A DNA stretch of 64,000 bases from Agromyces sp. LHK192 (GTDB taxonomy: Bacteria > Actinomycetota > Actinomycetes > Actinomycetales > Microbacteriaceae), in NCBI RefSeq assembly GCF_004006235.1, contig NZ_CP034753.1:1922001-1986000 (forward strand). The letters are read 5' to 3'. Below, in pieces: positions 40,558 to 47,861 of the stretch (the first letter of the stretch is position 1; every line of letters starts with the position of its first letter). Below the pieces are notes generated by a model, which saw only the letters and a program-made list of their open reading frames with translations, was not told where the DNA came from and did no database searches. The position numbers were made by a program, and so were the translations under genes.

Positions 40558-43500
40558 ATGACTGCACCCCAGCACCGCAGCGTCGCGCGTGCCATCGCGG
40601 CGATCGGCACGATCGCCCTGTCGGCCGGGCTCCTGCTCGCCTCCGGGCCGCCGGCGCACGCCGGAGTCCCCGAGTCGGACTCGTTCGACGGCTGGACCAC
40701 CACCGTCTCCGGGACGCCTGACTTCGTGGTCACGGCCGACACGGACATCATGCACGACGGCGCGGCGTCTGCTCGCATCGCGTTCTCGTCGGAGTACTCG
40801 GCCAGCTATGTCGACCTGCGGCAGAACATCCGTGCGACCGGGGGCACGACGTACGACATGAGCGCTTGGGTCCGCACCGAGGACCTGTCGTCGGCGGGAG
40901 CGGCGTACGTGGTGCTCAGCGGCGACCACGCGCAACGCGTCGAATTCCCCGCCGGCACGAACGAATGGACCCGCCTCGAGTGGTCGTACACGCAGCCCGC
41001 GGGGAGCATGACCTTCGTCATGCGGTTCCTGGTGCGCGGTGCGGGCACGGTCTGGATCGACGACGTCCGGATGACCGCGCAGAACGGCACCGCGAACCTC
41101 GTGGTCAACCCGTCCTTCGAGGAGCACCATCCGCCGCCCGGCACGCTCGCGTTCAGCGACACGTCGCTCGTCTACGAAACGGGTGACGTGCACGTCGGGT
41201 TGACGACGATCGCCGACCAGGTCGACTGGGATGTGCGCGCGTCGTCGGGGCAGCGCATCGACTCGGGTACCGAGTCCGTCGACGACGGATCCGCGTCGAT
41301 CGACCTCTCCGCGCTCCCGGCCGGGTACTACGCCGTCACGATGTCGGTGGATGCCCCGGTCGCCGTCAGCCGCACCGCCACGGTCGCGATCGTGCAACCC
41401 TCGACGGCGACGGCGCCGGCCGAGCACCCGGTGGGCGTCGCCGTGCACGTCAACCGCTACACGGTCGACCAGGTGGATTCCCTCATGGACCCGTTGGACG
41501 CCGGCATCCTGCGGGAGGGACCCTCGTGGGACACGATCGAGACGTCGCCGGGCGTGTACGAGTTCCCGGCGTTGTTCGATCAGCAGCTCGCGGCGGCGAA
41601 GGCACGCGGCGAGCGGCCGCTCGTCATCCTCGCCTACTTCAGCCGCTGGTACGACGGCGGCAAGACCCCGAGCTCACCCGAGGGCATCGCCGCGTTCGCG
41701 AACTACGCGGCCGCGGCCGCGGCGCACTACGGCTCCGACGTCGATTACGAGATCTACAACGAGTTCAACCACACCTTCAACAACGGCGCCTGCGGCATGA
41801 CCGCCGCCTGCTACATGGACCTGCTCGTGCCCGCCGCGGCCGCCATCCACGCGGCCGCGCCCGGCGCCCGCGTCGTCGGGCCCGTGAGCGCCGGCGCGAA
41901 GTGGGACTTCATGGAGGACCTGTTCGCACTCGGCGCGCTCGACTCGCTCGACGTCGTCAGCTACCACACCTACGACTTCCCGGTCGCGCCCGAGGGGCGC
42001 ACGGAGGCGGGCGTCGCGACCCTGCGCGCCCTGATCGACCGGTACGCCCCCGACGCGGACATCCCGATCTGGCTCAGCGAACACGGGTGGACGACCACGA
42101 CCGGCGGGACGACCGAGCAGCAGCAGGCCGCGTACGTGGTGCGGTCGGCCGCGCTCCTCGAGGCGGCAGGCGTCGATCGCGTCGTCTACTACGAGCTCAT
42201 CGACTCCGGCGCGAATCCCGCCGAACCCGAGCACAACTTCGGTCTCGCCCGTCGCCCGGCCGACGGTGGGACGGCGCTCACGCCGAAGCCCGCCTATCCG
42301 GCGCTGGCGGCGTTCAACCGGCTCACCGCCGGGCGAACGCTCACCGCCCTGCACCGGCTCGACGGCGCGATCGTCGCGGAGTACACCGCGGCACCGGGAG
42401 ACGTCGTTCGCGTGCTCTGGGCGACGGGGGAGCGCGTCACGCTGTCGGCGGAGACCGGACAGTCGGCACGCATCGTCCGCGGCGACGGCCGCGGGTGGAA
42501 GGCCCGGGCGAACGGCCGGGTCGAACTGACCGTCGGCCCGAACCCCGCCTACCTGGTCGGGGCCGTCAGCACGCCGGTCGTCGTCGCGGAACCTGCGACC
42601 TCGATCGCCACGCCCGACCGGATCGCTCTCGGCGGCACGCCGGCGGTGCCGGTCAGCGTCGATCGTTCGGTGCTCGGGGTCTCCGGAGACCTCAGTGTGG
42701 TCGGCCCGGTCGGCAGCGGCATCCGACTCGGTGGCACGGCGGACCTCGTCGAGGGCGTGATCGACCTCGCCCCGATGCGCGAACTCGGCGAACGACCCGT
42801 CGGCTACACGGTCAGGAGCGGCGACGCGGTCGTCGCCTACGTGGACGATGCCGCAGAGGTCGTGGAGAACCCGACCCTGTCGCTCGGGCCGGTCGCCTCC
42901 GCCGAGGGCGTCGGCCTCGACTTCGTCGTCGGCAACCTGCCGGGTGGAGGACGATCGACCGTCAGCGACGTGGCGTGGTCGGTCGGCGACACGACGGGCA
43001 CGCTTGCCGAGGTGGTCGCGGGCCCCGGTGAGACCACGGCCGTCCGCGTCGTCGCGCCGGACCTGGAGGCGTGGCAGCCGCACGACTACTCGGTCACCGC
43101 GTCGACCGACGCCGGCGTGCGGTCGTTCCACGGTACGACCGCGATCGCGCCGCTCGCGGAGGAGCCGGCCGCCGCCGACGAGGTCGACTGGCGGGCGCAT
43201 GGCACCTACGTCGCCATCACCGGCACCCCGGCGACCGAGGCCGACCTCGGCGGAGCATTCGCCCTCTCGTGGAGCGACGCCGGTCTCCGGATCCGGGCCG
43301 AGGTCGAGGACCAGGATCACAGGCCGGCGGCCACGGTCGACCGCCTGTGGGCCGGCGACTCGCTGCAGTTCGCCGTCGCCAGGGGGCTGCCCGGGGCCGA
43401 ACCCGCGTCGCGGGTGGAGCTGGGTGCGTTCCTCGGCACCGATGGTCCCGGCGTCTACAGCTACACCGCGCCGGTCGGGCCTGTCGAGGTCGCGGACGCC

Positions 43501-44259
43501 GAGGTGGCCCGTGAGGGAACGACCACGAGCTACGACCTCACCGTTCCGTGGGACCTGCTCGGGGTGGACCCGGCCCAGGGCGCGTTCTCCTTCTCCATCC
43601 TCGTCAACGACAACGACGCCGGGACCCGGGAGGGATTCCTCGAATGGGGCAGTGGTATCGGGGCGTCCAAGAACTCCGCACTGTTCCTACCCGTCGTCCC
43701 CGTCGGCACGGCGACGGCGACCGGGATCCTGGTCGACGGCCGACCCATCCCGGACTTCGACCCGACCTCCACGACCTATGCGATCGCGGCGCTCGCAGGC
43801 GGACCGATGCCGACGATCACCGCCGAAGGCGATCCCGACGTGCGATTCGAGATCACCCCGCCGGCTGCGGCACCGGGCACGGCGACCGTCGTCGCCTCCG
43901 CACCCGGCCGCGCCGCCACGACGTACACGCTCGCGGTCGATCGCGTGGTCGGGAACGACGCGTCGATCACCGCGGAGGTCCGTGCCGAGTGCGTCGCCGG
44001 CGAGCCGCGCCTCACCGTCGCAGTCCGGAACGCCGCCCCCTTCGCAGCCGACCTCCGCGCCACGACCGCGTACGCGGACGAGCGCGCGGCAGGGGTCCCG
44101 GCCGGAGCGACACGCGAGTTCGTGCTGCGGGCCCCGAGCGCGTCGATCGCCGCCGGGAACGTCCGCATCGCGGCGTACGTCCCCTACGCGCGCCCGGACA
44201 GGCCGGCGTCGTACACGGCCGCCGACCTGCCCGCACCGGCGCTCGACTGCGCGCGGTGA
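40558..44259 (+). CDS. large secreted glycoside-hydrolase-like protein with CBM9-like domain
   Basis: 1,233 aa. Sec signal peptide ending PPAHA|G (cleavage near residue 35). A jelly-roll carbohydrate-binding-like domain (40-180) and a short beta module precede a TIM barrel of clan GH-A type (about 285-600). The acid/base Glu is in YEIYNEFN near 402, the nucleophile Glu in IWLSEHGW near 507, and VAVHVNRY and DVVSYHTYD lie at strand ends as in GH39-like enzymes. Beta modules follow, then a CBM9-like domain (about 870-1045) with WAGDSLQFAVA and EWGSGIGASKNSA, and C-terminal beta domains. There is no wall anchor, so the protein is released. Substrate unknown, probably the polysaccharide whose fragments the transporter imports. 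Confidence 0.82.
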   Translation: MTAPQHRSVARAIAAIGTIALSAGLLLASGPPAHAGVPESDSFDGWTTTVSGTPDFVVTADTDIMHDGAASARIAFSSEYSASYVDLRQNIRATGGTTYDMSAWVRTEDLSSAGAAYVVLSGDHAQRVEFPAGTNEWTRLEWSYTQPAGSMTFVMRFLVRGAGTVWIDDVRMTAQNGTANLVVNPSFEEHHPPPGTLAFSDTSLVYETGDVHVGLTTIADQVDWDVRASSGQRIDSGTESVDDGSASIDLSALPAGYYAVTMSVDAPVAVSRTATVAIVQPSTATAPAEHPVGVAVHVNRYTVDQVDSLMDPLDAGILREGPSWDTIETSPGVYEFPALFDQQLAAAKARGERPLVILAYFSRWYDGGKTPSSPEGIAAFANYAAAAAAHYGSDVDYEIYNEFNHTFNNGACGMTAACYMDLLVPAAAAIHAAAPGARVVGPVSAGAKWDFMEDLFALGALDSLDVVSYHTYDFPVAPEGRTEAGVATLRALIDRYAPDADIPIWLSEHGWTTTTGGTTEQQQAAYVVRSAALLEAAGVDRVVYYELIDSGANPAEPEHNFGLARRPADGGTALTPKPAYPALAAFNRLTAGRTLTALHRLDGAIVAEYTAAPGDVVRVLWATGERVTLSAETGQSARIVRGDGRGWKARANGRVELTVGPNPAYLVGAVSTPVVVAEPATSIATPDRIALGGTPAVPVSVDRSVLGVSGDLSVVGPVGSGIRLGGTADLVEGVIDLAPMRELGERPVGYTVRSGDAVVAYVDDAAEVVENPTLSLGPVASAEGVGLDFVVGNLPGGGRSTVSDVAWSVGDTTGTLAEVVAGPGETTAVRVVAPDLEAWQPHDYSVTASTDAGVRSFHGTTAIAPLAEEPAAADEVDWRAHGTYVAITGTPATEADLGGAFALSWSDAGLRIRAEVEDQDHRPAATVDRLWAGDSLQFAVARGLPGAEPASRVELGAFLGTDGPGVYSYTAPVGPVEVADAEVAREGTTTSYDLTVPWDLLGVDPAQGAFSFSILVNDNDAGTREGFLEWGSGIGASKNSALFLPVVPVGTATATGILVDGRPIPDFDPTSTTYAIAALAGGPMPTITAEGDPDVRFEITPPAAAPGTATVVASAPGRAATTYTLAVDRVVGNDASITAEVRAECVAGEPRLTVAVRNAAPFAADLRATTAYADERAAGVPAGATREFVLRAPSASIAAGNVRIAAYVPYARPDRPASYTAADLPAPALDCAR

Positions 44260-44293
44260 CGACCACGATGAACACCCTGGAGAGAGCACCGCG

Positions 44294-45682
44294 ATGACCG
44301 AACCGACCCGATACGCCCTCATCGGCACAGGATCCAGGGCGCAGATCTATCTCGGCGCCATGGCCGGCCCGCACGCCGCCGACGCCGAACTCGTCGCCTG
44401 GGCCGATCCCAACCCCGGCCGTCTCGACTGGAACGAGCGACGGCTGGCGGAACTCGGCACCCGCGCGCCGCTCCGCTTCGAGGTCGGGGACCTGCGCGAG
44501 GCGATCGCTCGGCATCGGATCGACCGCGTGATCGTCACGGCGCCCGACTTCGCGCATGCCGACCTGATCGTCGCCGCCCTGCACGGCGGGGCCGACGTCG
44601 TCGTCGAGAAACCGCTGACGACCGACGCCGAGGGGGTCCGCCGCGTCGCAGCGGCGGTCGCCGAGACCGGCCGTGAGGTCACCGTGACGTTCAACTACCG
44701 GTATTCGCCACGCAACGCGGCGCTCCGCCAGGTCATCGCCGATGGTGCGATCGGGGAGGTGACCTCCGTCCACTTCGAGTGGCTGCTCGACACCTCGCAC
44801 GGCGCCGACTACTTCCGGCGCTGGCACCGCGAGAAGGCCAACTCCGGCGGATTGCTCGTGCACAAGTCGTCGCATCACTTCGATCTCGTCAATTGGTGGA
44901 TCGGCGATGTGCCGCAGCGAGTCTTCGCCAGCGGTGGCCTCCGGTTCTACGGCGCGGCCAACGCGGCGTCCCGCGGGCTCGGCCCCCGCCCGCCGCGGGG
45001 GAGCGTCGACGGCGCCCGCGACCCGTTCGGCCTGGACCTGCGCGAACACGACGTGCTGCGGGGGCTGTACTACGAGCAGGAGGCGTACGACGGATACGTG
45101 CGCGACCGCGACGTGTTCGACGAGGGCATCGACATCGAGGACAACCTCTCGCTCGTCGTCGACTACGCCAGGGGTGCGAGCATGACCTACGCGCTCAACG
45201 CGCACTCACCGTGGGAGGGGTACACGGTCGCGGTGAACGGCACGCTCGGCCGGGCAGAACTCTCCGTCGTGGAACGCGGCGCCGTGCTGCTCGACGACAC
45301 GGGTCGGCAGGCGGTCGTCGACCCGAGCGCGGATCCCGATGCCGTGCACGACGACACCGGGCGGCCGGTCGGGGAGCGGCTCGTCGTGCAGCGGCAGTTC
45401 GGCGCGGCGGTCGAGGTGACGATCCCGCATGTCGCCGGCGGACACGGCGGCGCCGACGATGCGCTGCTGCGCGACGTCTTCCGTGGACCGGGTTCCGATC
45501 CGCTCGGGCGTGCCGCGACCTGGCGCGACGGCGTACGTGCCATGGGCGTCGGCGTCGCGGGCAACGCTTCGCTCGCGAGCGGGCTCCCCGTGCGGATGTC
45601 CGCCCTGGCGCTCGGAGCCGCGTCGGCGGTGTTCGAACCGCTCGCCGCCTCCGCGCGGGCGACGGCGCAGGCGGCCCGCTGA
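44294..45682 (+). CDS. Gfo/Idh/MocA family oxidoreductase
   Basis: 462 aa NAD(P)-dependent sugar or glycoside oxidoreductase. Rossmann motif ALIGTGSRAQIY at the N-terminus, VEKPLTTDAEGVRR with the catalytic Lys of the EKP motif, and the second-domain active-site His pair in HKSSHHFDLVNWW. The C-terminal part is longer than in the common 340-aa members, with an insertion of about 60 residues after FASGGLRFYG. Related long members act on glycosides by 3-oxidation. It is in line with the transporter genes and coupled to the next gene (TGATG). Confidence 0.88.
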   Translation: MTEPTRYALIGTGSRAQIYLGAMAGPHAADAELVAWADPNPGRLDWNERRLAELGTRAPLRFEVGDLREAIARHRIDRVIVTAPDFAHADLIVAALHGGADVVVEKPLTTDAEGVRRVAAAVAETGREVTVTFNYRYSPRNAALRQVIADGAIGEVTSVHFEWLLDTSHGADYFRRWHREKANSGGLLVHKSSHHFDLVNWWIGDVPQRVFASGGLRFYGAANAASRGLGPRPPRGSVDGARDPFGLDLREHDVLRGLYYEQEAYDGYVRDRDVFDEGIDIEDNLSLVVDYARGASMTYALNAHSPWEGYTVAVNGTLGRAELSVVERGAVLLDDTGRQAVVDPSADPDAVHDDTGRPVGERLVVQRQFGAAVEVTIPHVAGGHGGADDALLRDVFRGPGSDPLGRAATWRDGVRAMGVGVAGNASLASGLPVRMSALALGAASAVFEPLAASARATAQAAR

Positions 45683-46701
45683 TGGCGCAGTTCGACCTGC
45701 CGCTCGCCGAACTTCGGACCTACGCGCCGGAGGTCGCCGAGCCCGCGGACTTCGACGCCTTCTGGACCCGCACCATCGATGAGGCACGCGCGGCGTCGGG
45801 TGGGCCGGTGGTCACCGACGTCGATGCGGGGCTCCGTGCGATCGAGGCCCGCGAGCTCGTGTTCCCCGGGTTCGGCGGAGATCCGGTGCGTGCGTGGTAC
45901 CTCCGGCCGGCCGGCACGACGGGACCGCTGCCGGCGGTGATCGAGTTCCTCGGCTACGGCGGCGGGCGAGGGCTGCCGCACCAGCGCATGACCTGGGCCG
46001 CAGCCGGCTACGCGCACGTCGTCATGGACACGCGGGGTCAGCCTGCAGCCGACACGCCCGATCCGCACGGTTCCGGCCCGAGCGTCGCGGGGTTCCTCTC
46101 ACGTGGGATCGAGGACTCGTTGACCTATTACTACCGACGGGTGTTCACCGACGCGGTGCGGTGCGTCGACGCCGTCCAGGCGCTCGACGGCGTCGACGAG
46201 TCGGTGGTCGCCGTCGCGGGCGGGAGCCAGGGCGGGGGCATCGCACTTGCTGCCGCCGGGCTCCACCGCGGCGTCGCGGCGGCGATCGTGGACGTGCCGT
46301 TCCTGTGCCACTTCCGTCGCGCGGTCGGCATGACCGGCCGCGACCCGTACCAGGAGGTCGCGCGCTACCTCGCGCTGCACCGAGGACGAGGCGAGCAGGT
46401 CTTCGACACCCTGTCGTACTTCGACGGGGTGAACTTCGCCAAGCGGGCGACCGCGCCCGCTCTGTTCTCGGTCGGCCTGCACGATGCGGTCTGCCCGCCG
46501 TCGACGGTGTTCGCCGCGTTCAACCGGTATGCAGGAGTCGAGAAGGAGATGACGGTGTACGAGTTCAACGAGCACGAGGGCGGCGGCGCGGAGCATTGGC
46601 GCGCTCAGGCCCGGTTCCTCGACCTGCGGATGTCTCCGGTTTCGGTGCGTGCCGGGACGGGCGGGCCCGGCATCCCGCTGCTCGCGGGCGCGGCTCAGTA
46701 G
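45682..46701 (+). CDS. acetylxylan esterase/cephalosporin-C deacetylase family protein (AXE1)
   Basis: 339 aa. AXE1 family traits: N-terminal AQFDLPLAELRTYAPEVAEP, DFDAFWTRTIDEA, the segment GYAHVVMDTRGQ, a YYRRVFTDAVRCVD helix, nucleophile elbow AGGSQGGGIAL (Ser), Asp in GLHDAVCPPST and His in FNEHEGGGAEHW. No signal peptide, so it deacetylates imported short oligosaccharides (carbohydrate esterase family 7 type). It lies between the oxidoreductase and the LacI regulator and completes the intracellular processing set. Confidence 0.92.
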   Translation: MAQFDLPLAELRTYAPEVAEPADFDAFWTRTIDEARAASGGPVVTDVDAGLRAIEARELVFPGFGGDPVRAWYLRPAGTTGPLPAVIEFLGYGGGRGLPHQRMTWAAAGYAHVVMDTRGQPAADTPDPHGSGPSVAGFLSRGIEDSLTYYYRRVFTDAVRCVDAVQALDGVDESVVAVAGGSQGGGIALAAAGLHRGVAAAIVDVPFLCHFRRAVGMTGRDPYQEVARYLALHRGRGEQVFDTLSYFDGVNFAKRATAPALFSVGLHDAVCPPSTVFAAFNRYAGVEKEMTVYEFNEHEGGGAEHWRAQARFLDLRMSPVSVRAGTGGPGIPLLAGAAQ

Positions 46702-46710
46702 GATCGCGGG

Positions 46711-47706
46711 ATGACCACGCAACGAGCGGTGCGGTTGAGCGACGTCGCCGCAGTGGCCGGAGTGTCGAAGGCGACCGCATCCAAGGCGCTCAACGACAGT
46801 CCGGTGGTATCCGCGGCGACCAAGGCGAAGGTGCGCGAGGCTGCAGCGCGGCTGGACTTCCGACCCAACGCACTCGCGCTGTCGTTCGCGTCCGGTCGGA
46901 GCCGCACGGTCGGCCTCCTGACGCATCGCGCGACGGCCACGTTCTCCCGCGCCGTCGTGATGGGCGCCATCCTCGAGCTCGGCCGACGTGAACGGGCCGT
47001 GCTCGTCTTCGACGGGCGCATCCACGCCCATCGCGAGATGACGGAGAGCATCCGCACGCTGCGCGATCGACGGATCGACGGGCTGCTCGTCGTCGGCGCG
47101 GGGTTCGGTCGCGTGACCCCGTCGATCACCCACCAGTTCGAGGTGCCGGTCACCTACGCGTTCGCCGCATCCGACAGCCCTGACGACTCCGTCTTCGTGC
47201 CCGACAACGAACAGGCCGGATACCTCGCCGGCCGGCATCTCGTCGAGAGCGGCCGCCGACGGATCGCCTACGTCACCGCCGACGCTGCCGACCTGGCCGT
47301 GCAGCGGCGCGAGGCCGGGTTCCGTCGCGCGCTCGAGGAGGCGGGTCTCGAGCCCGCCGCGACGTTGTACGGGAGCTGGCGCCAGGAGTGGGGGGCCGAG
47401 GCCGTCGACCTGCTGGTCGAGTCGGGGCGGGCGTTCGACGCCGTCTTCTGCGGCAACGACCACATCGGCTTCGGCGTGCTCGATGCCCTCGCTGCCCTCG
47501 GGCGCGTCGTGCCCGACGATGTCGCAGTCGTCGGGGTCGACAACTGGGAGGAGATCATCGTCGACCAGAACCCTCGCCGGCTCACCACGATCGACCTGGA
47601 CCTCACCGGGGTCGGGCGGGTCGCCGCCGACAACATCATCGATCCGACGCCGTTCGGCGGCGAGCGGTTCGTGACGCCGAACCTGGTGCTCGGGCCGTCG
47701 AGCTGA
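46711..47706 (+). CDS. LacI family transcriptional regulator
   Basis: 331 aa. N-terminal HTH VRLSDVAAVAGVSKATASKA with hinge region (SPVVSAATKAKVREAAARLD), then a periplasmic-binding-protein-like sensor domain (GLLTHRATATFSRAVVMGAI, DGLLVVGAG, FCGNDHIGFGVLDAL, VGVDNWEEI). It is the last gene of the carbohydrate locus, 9 nt after the AXE1 gene, so it is produced along with it. The AAACCGGTTT and AAACCGGTTG sites upstream of the esterase/GH38 and transporter genes fit its family and are its likely operators. Effector is presumably the imported sugar. Confidence 0.92.
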   Translation: MTTQRAVRLSDVAAVAGVSKATASKALNDSPVVSAATKAKVREAAARLDFRPNALALSFASGRSRTVGLLTHRATATFSRAVVMGAILELGRRERAVLVFDGRIHAHREMTESIRTLRDRRIDGLLVVGAGFGRVTPSITHQFEVPVTYAFAASDSPDDSVFVPDNEQAGYLAGRHLVESGRRRIAYVTADAADLAVQRREAGFRRALEEAGLEPAATLYGSWRQEWGAEAVDLLVESGRAFDAVFCGNDHIGFGVLDALAALGRVVPDDVAVVGVDNWEEIIVDQNPRRLTTIDLDLTGVGRVAADNIIDPTPFGGERFVTPNLVLGPSS

Positions 47707-47710
47707 GACG

Positions 47711-47753
47711 GGTTCGGTCGCGATCCGAGAGCGTCGGTCGCGCGACCGGAACC
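47711..47753 (+). terminator. stem-loop after the LacI gene
   Basis: ggttcggtcgcg (47711-47722) pairs with cgcgaccggaacc (47741-47753) apart from one bulged base. The 3' arm also lies in a perfect 14-bp palindrome cggtcgcgcgaccg (47735-47748). No T-run. Probable end of the carbohydrate operon. Confidence 0.5.
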
Positions 47754-47861
47754 GCCGACCCGGGTGAGTGCTGGACGAAGTCTCGCGCGTCGTGATTGGC
47801 TTGACGACGACGCACGCCGGGTGATCGGCGGACGCGGGTCAGCAGGGCGGTCGGGGGACGC

